Part shown: positions 46,210 to 58,984 of the stretch, piece by piece | Numbering within the stretch: the first letter of the stretch is position 1 | How the letters are laid out: each line of letters begins with the position of its first letter | From: Ziziphus jujuba | Lineage: Eukaryota > Streptophyta > Magnoliopsida > Rosales > Rhamnaceae | Length of the DNA: 64,000 bases | Direction: 5' to 3' | NCBI RefSeq assembly: GCF_031755915.1 | Contig: NC_083384.1 | Location: 22,380,001 to 22,444,000, forward strand | Made by a program: the position numbers and the translations under genes | Notes under the pieces: model-generated | What the model saw: only the letters and a program-made list of their open reading frames with translations | The model's database searches: none | What the model was told of the DNA's origin: nothing

Positions 46210-46921
46210 CACTCATACAAACCATACTTAGTTTTATATTCAGTTTTTCAGTCATCTCCCTCTTTCATTCTAATTTGATGATACCCACTCCAAAGATCAA
46301 TTTTAGAAAACATGCATGCACCACATAATTCATCAAGCATATCATCTAATCTAGGAATAGGATGCCTATACTTAATGGCTATATTATTAATAGCCTTACA
46401 ATCTACACATATGCACTAAGAACCATCATGCTTTCTCTAATGTATCATTTTTCAAGCAATTCACTTACCTAGCTTTGTAGTTCTTTTGTCTCCTCAGGGT
46501 TGCTTCTATATGCACGTCTATTAGGAATTGCAGCTCCAGGAACAAAATCTATTTGATGTTCAATCCCTTGAATAGGTTGTAAACCACTCGGAATCTCCTC
46601 CAAAAGGACATCATCAAATTCCTGCAAAAGAGAAGATATAGAACTTGACAATACAAGCTCTTAAGGGTTAGCTTAATGATTTACATAAACATCTTCATAC
46701 ATCATGACCAGCATAAGTTTATTACCAAAAAATGCCTTTTTCACTTCACCTTGGCTAAGATAAAAAAATTTCTTGTTCTTTTCTTTCTTCTCTTTCTCAC
46801 TATCGGCTTTGTCTCTCTTTTTATCGCACTCAGTTTTCTCTCTCTTTTTCTTCTCACTCTTGGGTTTAGAAAAATTACCTTGGTTGTGTGATTCAGCTTG
46901 CTCTCTTATTTGGTAGATGAA
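46210..46921 (-). pseudogene. RT N-terminus and linker of element D
   Basis: Continues the RT interrupted by Cop-1: decayed [12 protein letters not shown] and IDFVPGAAIPNR motifs, and 46469-46651 (SLLQEFDDVLLEEIPSGLQP, IEHQIDF). The Lys/Arg-rich protease-RT linker follows up to 46921, where the TSD and LTR of element E start; the protease itself lies at 54927 onwards. Confidence 0.8.
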
Positions 46922-46926
46922 GCTGT

Positions 46927-48045
46927 TGATACGAACCTAGGTCGACTTGCTCCTAAACCCGTATTATATTAGCCTGGATAACAATTAAGTTCAGGTTCTA
47001 ATGGTCACTTTAACCTCTAACTAACTTGTGATTATAAATCTTGATGTATGATGAAGATGCCACAATAGGTAATGGATGTCCTATTGATAAGTCAAACTAA
47101 AATACTTAATTTCTATTCAATGTTTTAGGTATTTAAAGAGAACAAAGAGAACTATTTCTCACAATTATTTTTCTGAATAATATTCTAAGCTGTTTTCTCA
47201 TTGAAAAATGATCCTTTAAATAGGCTAAGAGTATAAAACAAAAACCCTAAATCACAATAGGTAAAACCGGCCATGAAGGATGTGGCCAAAATTCTTAATT
47301 TCCTAATCTAAATTGGATTAATTAATTCATTTACTTTGAAATAGCAATTAATTAATTTACAATTAAATTAATAAAATATCAACTTTCCTAAGTTAATTTT
47401 TCCATCAAATAATTAAATAAAAACCAAAATAAAAGATAATTTCCTAAAATAAAAAGTCAAACTCAAATTAGGAAACTAGTTGACTAGTTGACAACTAATC
47501 TATTTTTATCCAATCACCGGCTAGTTCAGGCTCCAAATCAGCTCCTATATACCATGTAGGATGCCAAATAGGATTAATATTGATTCTCATATGTTGCCCT
47601 TGATTGAAACAAACAGAAATTGCTTGAACAACAAAAGAGAACAAAGTCAGCGCCAAAATGAGCATTTTTTATCAAAAAAAGGCTTGTGCGCATATACTGA
47701 ATTTGGATGTTTTGCCTTCTGCTTTGATATGATTCCATGGACTCCTATTGATATGAACTGAGTTCATAAAGTGTTAAAGCTGTTCCTTGCTACCTGGAGT
47801 CCACAGATGCACCAAAATAGTTACCTGGGTCCATCTCAGCCTTCACCACTTAGATGCATAAAACGAGCTTTGGTTCTTCGGGTTTTGTCATGCCCTCTTG
47901 AGAGCTACTAACTCCTTGCATGAAGCTAGCCAAGTTGACTTTAAATCTTTTAGCTTGTTCCCTAATGATTGGTCCGATCTTCAATTGTATAGGATCCGCG
48001 CCCCAGCAGGTTGTAGATTGAACGAGTACAGATGGATTCTCATCA
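46927..48045 (-). repeat. 3' LTR of element E
   Basis: 1119 bp from TGATACGAACC to CTCATCA. Paired with 53805-54921. It carries the decayed polyprotein tail on the minus strand (WGADPIQLKIGPI, REQAKRFKVNLASF). Confidence 0.93.
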
Positions 48046-49310
48046 GTCCCCTCCTACGGAAAAGGATTTACCCTCAAATCAAAATCATCACCTGCAGTAA
48101 ATGGAGACAAATCAGCAATATTAAATGTAGCACTAACATCATACTCACCCAGTAGGTCAAGCTTGTAGGCATTTTCATTGACCCTTTCTAAAGCTTGAAA
48201 AGGTCCATTTCCCCGCGGCATAAGCTTTGACTTTGGAAACCTCTCCTTTCTTAAATGCACCTAAACCTAATCTTCAAGTTCAAAAGCAACCTTAATTTGG
48301 CATTGGTTAGCATTCTTGGCATATTGCTCGGTTCTCCTTTCAATGTTTGCTTTTGTCCTCTCATGAATCTGTTTTACAAAATCAGCTTTTTGCTTTCCAT
48401 CTAAATTAGCACGCTCACTTAAAGGTAAGGGTGTTAAATCTAATGGATTCAAAGGACTAAAACCATAGATAATCTCAAATGGAGAATATTTAGTAGTTGA
48501 ATGTACAGATCTATTATAACCAAATTCAATATGAGGCGAACATTCCTCCCATGTTCTTAAATTTCTATTTATTAATGCTCTCAACAATGCAGACAAAGTT
48601 TTATTTACTACTTTAGTTTGTCCATCAATTTGTGGGTGACAAGTAGTCAAAAATAAAGGTTTAGTCCCTTAGCCCACAAAGTTTTCCAAAAGTAATTTAA
48701 AAACTTAGCATCCCTATCCGAAACAATCCTCCTAAGCATTCCATGTAGTCTTACTAATTTCCCTAAAAAATAAATTAGCCACATTAGATGATCATCAGTT
48801 TTATTACATGCAATAATATGTGCCATCTTAGAAAATCTATCAACAACTACAAAAATTGAATCTTTTCCACTCCTAGACCTAGGTAAACCAAGAACAAAAT
48901 CCATAGACAAATCAACCCATGAATGAGATGGAATCAGCAATGGAAGATACAAACCATGCAACTTCAATCTTGACTTGGATATTCGGCATTTCAACATCTT
49001 TCACATATTCTTTCCACATCTCTCTTCATATAGATCAATAAAAATGTTTTTATAGTAAGGATAAAGTTTTTAAAACACCAAAATGATCTATTAAACCTCC
49101 ACCATGACCTTCCCTAACTAGTAACTCCCTAATGCTACAATTAAGTACACAAAGTTGATTTTCCCTAAACAAATATCCCTCAAAAATGTAAAATTTATTA
49201 TAACCATTCCGAGCATAATTTTTAAATATTTCACCAAAGTCACTATCATGCTCATAAAGTTTTTTCAATTGTACAAATCCAAACAGTCTAGCATCTAAGA
49301 TAGAAAACAT
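48046..49310 (-). pseudogene. PPT and integrase of element E
   Basis: The PPT is GTCCCCTCCT at 48046-48055 (purine-rich on the minus strand), inside the coding frame; a stop (TAG) falls within it. 48054-48260 reads the integrase C-terminus ([39 protein letters not shown]). 48267-48650 holds the core end ([51 protein letters not shown]), and 48647-48997 the core start ([28 protein letters not shown]). 49050-49310 is the zinc-binding part ([14 protein letters not shown]). Confidence 0.88.
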
Positions 49311-50400
49311 TACATACCTTCAGAATAATACATTGGCAACCACATTCAATGATTCATGATTCGTGTGAATCACAAATTCCTTCGTCATCAAGTAATGTTG
49401 CCATGTCTCCAAAACCCTCACTAATGCATACATCTCTTTGTCATAGGTTGGATACTTCAATGCCATTCCATTCAACTTCTCACAAAAGTATGTTATAGGT
49501 CTTCCTTCTGGCATCAAGACAATTCCAATACCTACATCCGAAGCATCACATTCAATTTCAAAAATTTTATCAAAATTCGGCTATATCAATAAAGGTGCAT
49601 TAGTTAATTTTTCTTTCAACAAATTGAAAGCCTTCTCTTGTGCTTTGCCCCATTTGAATCCAACATTCTTCTTGACAACCCCAGTCAAAGGTGCTACGAT
49701 GGTGCTAAAATCCTTCACAAATCTTCTATAGAAGCTAACCAAACTTGAAAATTTCTTACTTGAGTGACAAAAGTAGGTTTTGGCCAATCTTGTATAGCTT
49801 TCACCTTGGATTGATCAACCTTAAATCTTGTAGCACTTACAACAAATCCTAGAAAAAGAAGTTCATCTTTACCAAAATCATACGTCTTAAGGTTAGCACA
49901 TAATCTCTCCTTCCTAAGTACTCCTAAAACTAACCTAAGATGTCCTATATGCTCATATAAATTTCTACTATATACAAGAATATTATCAAAGTAAACAACC
50001 ACCAATTTCCAATAAATGGGTGCATAACATGGTTCATCAATATCATAAAAGTGTTAGGTGCATTAGTTAAACCAAAAGGCATTACTAACCACTCATATAA
50101 ACCATATTTAGTTTTCAATACGATTTTCCATTCATCACCCTCTTTCATCCTAATTTGATGACACCCACTTTTAAGATCTATTTTAGTAAACATGCATGCG
50201 CCATGTAATTCATCAAGCATATTATCTAACCTAGGAATTAGATGCCTATATCTAATAGTTATACTGTCAATAGCCCTACAATCTACACATGTGCGTCGTA
50301 ATTCATCTTTTTTAGGTACTAATAAAGCAGGTACAGCACATGGACTCATGTTTTCATGAATATAACCCTTGTCTAACAACTCACTTACCTGCCTTTGTAG
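49311..50400 (-). pseudogene. RNase H and reverse transcriptase of element E
   Basis: 49320-49517 reads the RNase H ([38 protein letters not shown]), then HTNHESL joins NVVANVLF directly, so about 30 codons are deleted. RT motifs follow at 49581-50379: the catalytic box [11 protein letters not shown] (YFDN, not YFDD), and further upstream [24 protein letters not shown] and [11 protein letters not shown]. Confidence 0.85.
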
Positions 50401-51430
50401 TTCTTTTATCTCCTCAGGATTACTCTTTTATGTAGGCCTATTAAGAATTGCAGCTTCTGAAACAAAATCAATTTGATATTCAATCCCTTAGATAGGTGGT
50501 AAACCATTAGGAATTTTGTCCAGAAAAACATCTTCAAAATCCTGTAAAAAAGAAGAAATAGAACTTAGCAATATAAACTCTTAAGGTTAGCTTGGATGAT
50601 TTAAATAAGTATCTTTATAAATCATTACCAGCATTGGTTTATTACTCATAAATGCCTTTTTAAGCTCACCTAAGCTAAGATAAAAATATTTCTTTTTCTT
50701 TTCTTTCCTCCCTTTTTCTTGGTGACTTACAAATTTCTTTTTCTCTCTCATGCTCTCAACTTTTACTTGATTTCCCTCCCTCTTGGCTTTTTCATTCTTT
50801 TTTCCCTCACCATTGAGTTTAGAATACTTACCTTGGACATTAAGCTCAGTCTTGCCCTCATGCACACTTATTGATGCCGTAGGTGCCATACTTGCTTTCT
50901 CCTTGAGCCGTTCGGTCTCCCTCCTTTGTTACATTTGAAGTTGGTCTCTAAATGCTTCCTTTGGAGTTAATGACTCCAGCTTAATCTTCTTTCCCTTAAA
51001 TTTAAATACAATGGAATACTCTCTACCATAGTGCATGGTATATTTATCAAATTTCCATGGCCTACCCAATAAATATGGCCAGCATGCATGGGAACAACAT
51101 CACATAAAACAACATCCACATATTTATCAATGCTGAATTTTACCTTGGCTTATTTGTTTACTTCGATCTCACCACTATCAGTAAGCCATTGTAATCTATA
51201 TGGTTTAGGATGTTTAATGATTGTTAACCCTAATTTCTCAACTGCCACATTACTAATTACATTACCACGACTTCCACTATCAATTATCATACTATAAATG
51301 TTACCTTGGATTTCACATCGATTGTGGAAGATGTTTTCTCTTTGGACTTGGTCCTCATCTTTATACACAGTTAGAACCCTCCTTGCTACCCAGCTCAATT
51401 CAGCCCTTTAAGCCTTTAAGGTCTTGGGTT
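50401..51430 (-). pseudogene. Protease and linker of element E
   Basis: 51150-51398 reads the protease with an intact active-site triad (MIIDSGSRGNVIS), then VEKLGLTIIKH and LQWLTDSGEIEVNK. The flap and GHIL(F)G region continue in another frame to about 51030. The Lys-rich linker (50587-50889) and RT approach lie left of that. Frameshifts separate the pieces. Confidence 0.8.
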
Positions 51431-52667
51431 CTCTATAACCTTCCTCATTAATTTCTTCATCATCAAGTTCGGCCTCTCCTTCGGACTTTTCACTTTCAGA
51501 CTCGAACTCCCCATTGCCTTTCACCACCATAATTCTTCTATTTGGACATTGGTTGGTAATATGGCGTCGTCCCTGGCACTTAAATCAAACATTATCTCTA
51601 GTTTTTGAAGGTTTAGGATCAAATTTACCTTCATACTTTGTTGCTTGTGTAGGTTTGGTCTTAACATTTCTCTTTGGCTGGTTGATGCACTCATCTCCTT
51701 GCTTCGGTTTTATCCTTGCGTCATAGGTGGGATTGGTTCTCCAAACATGTGAAATAGACCACCCGCTATTTGAAATACCTCCAAACCATGAGCTTGTACC
51801 CCTCCTCTTGAATTAGTTTCCAATCTTGATGGCCACATGAAGCATCTCCTTCAATTATACATATTGTTGTAACTCCACTTGGTTGGTTGCCTCATGATCC
51901 TCATTCATGCTCAATCTCATCGTGAGCATCTCCATCTCCTTGTAATAGTTCTCCAAGGTCTTACTTCCTTATGATAATGATTGGAGTCTTTGATGCAGTA
52001 ACCTACGGTAGTGAGTTGGCACAAATCTCTTCCTCATGGCACCCTTCGTTTGTCATCAAGTAGTAATCATTTTATCACCAACTCTTCTTTAGGTACTTTG
52101 CTCATTTGTCCACCATTGGAGTGCATAATATCCAAATTCCAAAGCAGCCAATTTAACCTTCTTTGCCTCAGAATAATTGTGGCACTCAAATATCGTCCCC
52201 ATATGCTCCTTCCACTCTAGATAAGCCTCCGGATCACTCTTTCTCATAAAAGGTGATATATTGACCTTAATATTTCCAAGGTCATCATCTTCCTCCCTAG
52301 CTTGCCTCCCACAATTTTGTCTTCCTTGGAGTGCAAAAATATCATCAAACTCCTCCTTTAGATTGTCTCCAAAATTATCTTCCTTAAATTCTTCCCTAGG
52401 ATGTCCATGGCCTCCTTGACCTCGTCCTTAGCCTCCCTGTAAATCCACCCTAGGATTTGGCCCACCTTGTGAATTCTCAAATCTGTCCATTCTTTGATCT
52501 ATGTGATCAAAGTGAGCATTCATCCTTTAGAGTTGTTCCAAGATCTCCATCATTTTGGCAGGTTCACCTCCACTTCCCGTTGCTCTAAAATCTCCTTTGA
52601 ATCCCATGGATTCCTCGTCAATATTTCTTAATGAATCACCTCCTCTTCTCATTCTTGAATTTGTCAT
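51431..52667 (-). pseudogene. Gag of element E
   Basis: Start ATG at 52665-52667 (NKFKNEKR-like basic start after M). Capsid motifs lie near 51890-52230 in broken frames, and the zinc knuckle near 51560-51600 has its first Cys replaced by a stop (FKCQGRRHITNQC). The acidic segment before protease is kept. Confidence 0.78.
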
Positions 52668-53804
52668 GTTAGTAAAAATAATGCAAAAAAAAAAAAAATC
52701 GCTCCCTCATCACACTCGTGTTTGCACATTAGTTTTGGCTTTTAACCCTCTTTTAAGCTCACACTGTCTTGCCTTTTCCACTCAAAGAATTATCTCAAAG
52801 TTCTATTAAAACACACTTAAAATAGCAACTAAATCATAAGTATGCTCGAATTAAACTTATCAACAAAATAGCAACTAAACTAAAGCAAGCAAATACCAAG
52901 TGAATTGATAAAACCTAGTCTCGGTTTTACTAACCAAAACAAAGGTAAAATTAACAAAGAAAATTTTTGGATTTAACAAGAGATAAATCATAATATTAAG
53001 GACCAATAATTCAAGGATAAAATCTGGAAAAGAGATTCAAAAAACGAACAAGAAACAATTCGAACAAAATATAGAATAGTTGTTGATTGTATTTCTTGTA
53101 ATTTAAGTCTTTGTCTCAATTCTTTTAGCCAATTTTAATCCAAAAAAATTTAGCACTCAAAATTTAAATATCCAGCAACCAAATTTTGAATAAATAATTA
53201 ACAAATTAACAATTACAATTGTGTTTCACAAGACAAACAATCCCCAATAACAATCTACCAAAACCGGCCTTTATGTAGAATTTTTTTTTATATATCTTCG
53301 GCTTTTTGGTTTTTTTTTTTTTTTTTAATCACTCAATGATTATAAACACCAACTCCAGTAGCAAGAAACTACACACAAAACTGCAATTCCAATGCCAAAA
53401 AGTTCAACAAACTTGATCCAAACTCCAACAACAACAAAAAAAAAAAACAAAAACAAATCGAAAAAATTTATAGGTTTTATGCAATATGTTGTCAAATCTC
53501 TCTTTTTTCCTTTTTTTTTTAAATATATGAATGCAACTAATTAAGATTAAAATAGCAAATAAAAATCAACAATAAACCAAATTACTAAGAACTAATATGC
53601 AAAACAACCAACAAACTAAGAAGCAAAAATTTGGCTAAACAAAGAAACAAATTCGGCTCTGTAGAAAAAAAAAATTTTGGTAATGCAAAATGTGAAGAAG
53701 ATAGGTGCAACCTTAACCTAATGCTAAAATTATAGATTAATATAAAACAAATTAAAACAAGTACAATAGATCAAACCTGAACAAAATTTGGCTCTGATAC
53801 GAAA
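52668..53804 (-). other. 5' leader and PBS of element E
   Basis: Non-coding leader with several poly(A)/poly(T) runs (near 52684, 53282, 53315, 53510). The primer site at about 53786-53801 reads TTTGGCTCTGATACGA, complement of TCGTATCAGAGCC, a one-base variant of the initiator-Met site. Confidence 0.82.
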
Positions 53805-54921
53805 TGATACGAACCTAGGTTAACTTACTCTTAAACCCGGATTATATTAGCCCGGATCACAATTAAGTTCAAGGTCTAATGGTCACCTTAACCCCTAATC
53901 AACTTGTGATTAGAAACTTTGATATATGATAAAGACGCTGCAATTGCTAATGGATGTCCTATTGATAAGTCAAATTAAAACACTTGATTTCTATTCAATG
54001 TTTTAAATGTTCAAAGAGAACAAAGAGAATTCTTTCTCACAATTATTTTCTGAATAATATTCTAAGCTACTTTCTCATTGAAAAATAAGCCTTTAAATAG
54101 GCTAAGAGTACAAAATAAAAAACCCTAAATAGGTAAAACAGCCATGAAGCATGATATGGCCGTAATTCTTACTTTCCTAATCTAAATTGAATTAATTAAT
54201 TCCTTTGTTTTGAAATAGGAATTAATTCATTTAGAGTTAAATTAATAAAATATCAACTTTCCTAAGTTAATTTTTTCCAGCAAATAAATAAATACAAACC
54301 AAAATAAAAGATAGTTTCCTAAAACAAAAAAGTCAAACTCAAATTAGGAAACTAGTTGACTAGTTGACAACTAAGCTATTTTTATACGATCATCAACTAG
54401 TTTAGGCTCCAAATTAGCCCCCATATACTATGTAGGATGCCAAATATGATTAATATTGGTTCTCATATGTTGCCTTTGATTGAAACAAAAAGAAATTGCT
54501 TGAACAACAAAAGAGGACAAAGTCAGTGCCAAAATGAGCATTTTTGGCCAAAAAGAAAGCTTGTGCACAAATACTGAATTTCGATGCTTTTGCTTCCACC
54601 TTGATATAATTCCATGGACTTTTAGTGATATGAACTGAGTTCATAAAGTGTTGAATCCATTCCTTGCTGCCTGGAGTCCATAGATGCACCAAAACAATTA
54701 CCCGAGTCCATCTCAGCCTTCACCACTTGGATGTATAAAACGGGCTTTGGTTCTTCAGGTTTTGTCATGCCTTCTTGAGAGTTAATAAATTCTTGTATGA
54801 ATTCAGCCAAGTTATCCTTAAATCTTTTAGCTTGTGCCCTAGTGATTGGTCCAGTCTTCAATTGTATAGGATCCACACCCAATGGGTTGTAAATTGAACA
54901 GGTACTAACGAATTGTCATCA
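53805..54921 (-). repeat. 5' LTR of element E
   Basis: 1117 bp from TGATACGAACC to GTCATCA. The open stretches at 54450-54692 and 54622-54882 on the minus strand are the LTR-encoded polyprotein tail (KTGPITRAQAKRFKDNLAEF) and are not separate genes. Confidence 0.93.
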
Positions 54922-54926
54922 GCCGT

Positions 54927-55549
54927 GGGTGGCATGCTTGTCTTCTCCTTTTGCCATTCGGTGCTTCTCCTTTGTTGCATTTGTAATTAATCGCTAAATA
55001 CCTCTTTTGGTATCAATGATTCAAGCTTAATATTCTTTCCTTTAAATCGGAATAGAATGGCATTTTCTTAACCATAATGTATGGTATCCTTGTCAAATTG
55101 CCATGGCCTTTCCAACAGAATATGACCACCATGCATAGGTACAAGATCACATAAAACCACATCCACATATATATCAATAGTAAACTTTACCTTGGTTTAT
55201 TTATTTACCTTCATCTCTCCACTATCACTAGGCCATTGAAGTCTATATGGCTTGGAATGTTTGATTGTTGTTAATCCTAATTTCTCCACCACAATATTAC
55301 TAATATCATTAGCACAACTTCTACTATTAGTAATCATACTACAATTGTTACGTTGAATGTTGCATCTAGTATGGAAGATTTTTCCCTTTCCACTTGATCT
55401 TCATCCTTATACACCGTTAAAAGCCTTCTTGCCACCAAGCTTAATTCAGCCCTTGGAGCTTGTTGTGTCTGGGGTTCACTTCCCCTTCAAAGTCTTCTCG
55501 TAATATTTGGTTTCAACTTCAGCTTCATCACTATCGGACTCCAACTCTC
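54927..55549 (-). pseudogene. Protease of element D
   Basis: Resumes D after element E. The active site reads ITNSRSCANDIS (DSG changed to NSR) near 55300-55340, followed by VEKLGLTTIKHSKPYRLQW and GEMKVNK. It is not functional. The linker continues left to the right TSD of E. Confidence 0.78.
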
Positions 55550-56739
55550 CATTGTCCTTCAGCACCATAATTCTTCAATTTGGACATTGGTTGGCAATAT
55601 GTCCTCAACCCTGACACTTAAAACGCACAATATTATAAGTTCTAGATGTTTAGGTTCAAATTTACCACTCAATTTTGGTGTTTATGTGGATTCGGCCATA
55701 TTGTCCCTCCTTAGCCGATTGGTGCTTCCTTCCTCCAATTTCGATTTTGGTTTTGATTCGAAAGGCGAATTACTTCTCCAAACACTTGAACTTGAACACC
55801 TGCTGTTTGAAACTCCTTCAAACCATGAGCTACTACCCCTCCTCTTGAATTAATTCTCAATTTTGATGGCCACATGTAGCATATCTGCCAACTCCACATA
55901 TTGTTGTAATTCCACTTGGTTAGCAATATCTCGATTTAAGCCTCCTAAAAACCGAGCCATTGTTGCCTCATGGTCTTTAATCATGCTCAATCTCATCATG
56001 AGCATCTCCATATCCTTGTAGTAGTTCTCCACAGTCCTACTTCCTTGAGATAAAGATTGCAACCTTTGATGTAACAACCTATGGTAATGGCTTAGTACAA
56101 ACCTTTTTCGCATGGCTCCTTTCATTTGTCTTTAAGTGGTTATTAATTCATTACCAACTCTCCTTCGGGTATTTGCTCATTGCTCCACCATTGTAAAGTA
56201 TAATTTCCAAATTCCAAAGTGGCCAACTTAACCTTTTTAGTCTCCGAATAGTTATGAAAATCAAAGATCCTCTCCATCCGTTCTTCCCATTCTAAGTAAG
56301 CCTTCGGATCACTTTTACCCAAAAATAATGTATATTGACCTTAATCTTTCTGAGGTCATCTTCTTCATCTTGGGCTTGTTTTCCTCGGTTTTGTCTTCCT
56401 TGGAGAGAAAATATATCTTCGAACTCCTCCTCAAGGTTATCTCTAAAGTCACCTCTTCTAAATTCTTCCTTAAAAAATCCACAGCCTCCTCGAGCTTGAC
56501 ACGGCCTCCATGTAGTTCATGCCTTGGATTTGGTCCTCCTTGTGAATTTTCAAATCTGTCCATTCTTTGATCTAGTTTATCAAAGCGAGCATTCATCTTT
56601 TGCAATTGTTCCAATACCGGCAACATATTGGTAGGTTCGGCTACACTACTGAGACTCTCAACTCTCCATTGAATCCCACATGATCATCTCCAAATTCTCC
56701 TAAGGGATCACCTCCTCTTCTTAATCTTGATTCTGTCAT
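55550..56739 (-). pseudogene. Gag of element D
   Basis: Start ATG at 56737-56739. 56315-56626 holds the coiled-coil-like N-terminal stretch (LEQLQKMNARFDKLDQRMDRFENSQGGPNPR). 55850-56125 holds the capsid block (MRKRFVLSHYHRLLHQRLQSLSQGS, MARFLGGLNRDIANQVELQQY). The zinc knuckle near 55604-55635 has its first Cys changed to Arg and a stop inside. Several frameshifts lie between. Confidence 0.82.
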
Positions 56740-57888
56740 GTTAGAGAAAATAATACAAAGAAAACCTCACCAAATTCACTCCTTCATATGTGTCACTCAA
56801 ATAAGTTCTCGTCACTCGTGATTTCACATTAGTTTTAGCTTTTGACCCTCTTTTAAGCTCACACACTCTCTTGCCTTTTTCCACTCATAAGAATATCTCA
56901 AAGTTCTTTTTAAAACACACTTAAATAGCAACTAGATTACTAGTATGTCCTAATTAAACTTATCAATAAAATAGCAATAAAGCAAGCAAATACCAAGTGA
57001 ATTTTTAATACCTAATTCTCGACTTTTCTAACCGAAAACAAGGAAACATAATAATGCAAAATTTCAGATTTAGTAAGGAAACAAACCAGTATATTTAAGA
57101 GACCAAAAATACAAGGATGAAATTTAGAAAAGGATCCAAACAAGTAACAAGAACACAATTCGAACAAATATGGAATAGTTGTTGGTTGCAGTTCTCGTAA
57201 TTTAAATCTATGTCTCAAATCCTTAAACCAATTTTAATCCAATCAATTAACACCAATATTTAAATATCCAGCAACTAAATTTGAATGAGCAAACAGCAAC
57301 TTCAACAATCACAATTGAATTTCCACACCAATCAAGCTCAATTTTTCAACTCTGTCAAACCTGGCTTTTGCACAAATTTTTATTTTTATTTTTTAACTTT
57401 AGCCTTCTACTTTATTTTTTTTCTTTTATCACTAACAAAATAACACCAACACAAAATCCAGCAGTACAATCAACACCAAAAATACAATTTCAAGCCAAAT
57501 AACTCGTCAACCCCAATTGCACCTAACAAATTGCAAAATTTTAGGTTTATGCAATATGTTCACTAAATTCGTCTCTTTTTTTCTTTTTTTAATATATGAA
57601 TGAAACTAATTAAGTTTAAAACAGAAAGGAAAAATTATAAATAAACCAAATTACTAAGAACTCATATGCAAACCAACCAACAAACTAGAAAGCAAAAATT
57701 CAGCTATCACAAAGAAACCTAATTCAGCTAGGAATATTTTTTTTATTTTTTTATTTGTTTTTTTAAATGCGGAATGGGTATGAGTAGAGAACAACCTTAA
57801 CCTAATGTTAAAATTGTAGAATAACACAAAATAAAGCAAAGAAAATAAGATAGATCAAATCTGAACAAAATTTGGCTCTAATACCAAG
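56740..57888 (-). other. 5' leader and PBS of element D
   Basis: Non-coding leader. The primer site at 57873-57886 reads TTGGCTCTAATACCA, i.e. TGGTATTAGAGCC on the minus strand, one base off the initiator-Met match. Confidence 0.82.
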
Positions 57889-58984
57889 TGATTCGAACCT
57901 AGGTTGACTTGCTCCTAAACCCATATTATATTAGCCTAGATCATAATTAAGTTCAAGTTCTAATGGTCACCTTGACCCCTAACCAAATTGTAATTAGAAA
58001 TCTTGGTATATGATGAAGACACCACAATTCGTGATGGATGTCTTATTGATAAGTTAAACTAAAACACTCAATCTCTATTCGATGTTTTAGATGTTCAAAG
58101 AGAACAAAAAGAATTCTTCTCACAAATAATTTTCGAATAATAATCTAAGCTACTATTCCATTGAAAAATAAGCCCTTAAATAAGCTAAAGTTACAAGAAA
58201 TAAAACCCTAAAAGAATTAGCTTGAATTAGGCCAACATAGAAAGAAATTAGGAAAGTGCCGAATTTTTTCAAGTTTCCTAAACTAATTTATATTAATTAA
58301 TTCCTCAATTTTAAAATAGGAATTAATTAATTTACAATAAAAATAATAAAATACCAACCTTCCTAAATTAATTATTCTAGAAAATAATTAAATCAAAATC
58401 AAAATAAAAGACTATTTCCTAAAACAAAAGTCAAATTTCATATTAGAAAACTAGTTGACTAGTTTTTATTCCAAATCAGCTCCAATATGCCATGTAAGAT
58501 GCCAAATAGGATTATAAATGGTTCTCATCTGTTGCCCTTGATTGGAATGATCAAAGCTTGCTTGGACTATAAGATAGCTCCTTCCCAACACCAAAATAGT
58601 GAAATTTGGCCATATTGGAATTGTATGAGCAAATATTGTGTTTGGTCAGCCTTGCTTTTGCCTTGGCATGATTTCATGTCCTCTCGATGTGTTCAATCAA
58701 GTTGATAGACCAACAAATCCATCACTTCCTGCCCAAAATCTTTAAATGTACTAAAACAGCTTCCCAAGTCTATTTCTGCCTTCACAACTTGGATGCTTAG
58801 CACGGGCTTAGAATATTCACGTATAATGATGACTTCTTGAGATTTAATCACACCTTGTATGAAACTAACCAGATTGTCCTTAAACCTCTTAGCTTGTGCC
58901 CTTGTAATTGGTCCCGTCTTCAGTTGCATAGGATCGGCACCCCAACGGGTTGTAGGTTGTACGGGTGTAGACCGATTCTCATCA
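57889..58984 (-). repeat. 5' LTR of element D
   Basis: 1096 bp from TGATTCGAACC to CTCATCA, followed by the ACTCC duplication at 58985-58989. The minus strand at 58693-58929 reads the C-terminal tail (LKTGPITRAQAKRFKDNLVSF). Confidence 0.93.

Larger units (their letters stand above)
46927..54921 (-). mobile_element. Element E: complete CRM-1 gypsy retrotransposon nested in D
   Basis: 7,995 bp, minus strand, LTRs 46927-48045 and 53805-54921. Flanks GCTGT (46922-46926) and GCCGT (54922-54926) are a one-mismatch 5-bp duplication of D linker sequence, whose intact form is seen near 3000-3020. All domains are recognisable, but none has a full frame. Confidence 0.93.
36612..58984 (-). mobile_element. 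Element D: CRM-1 gypsy retrotransposon containing three nested insertions
   Basis: Minus-strand element spanning 22.4 kb with LTRs at 36612-37683 and 57889-58984 and perfect ACTCC duplications outside. Its own sequence is about 8 kb once the TRIM-like LTR (38144-38324), Cop-1 (40024-46204) and element E (46927-54921) are removed. Each of the three is flanked by a 5-bp duplication of D sequence. The protease active site, the RT catalytic box and a zinc-knuckle Cys are all mutated. Confidence 0.93.

Noticed and set aside
54450..54882. Minus-strand ORFs with GPITRAQAKRF as separate genes
   Set aside because: They lie wholly inside the LTR of element E and recur in every CRM-1 LTR; they are the LTR-encoded polyprotein tail.
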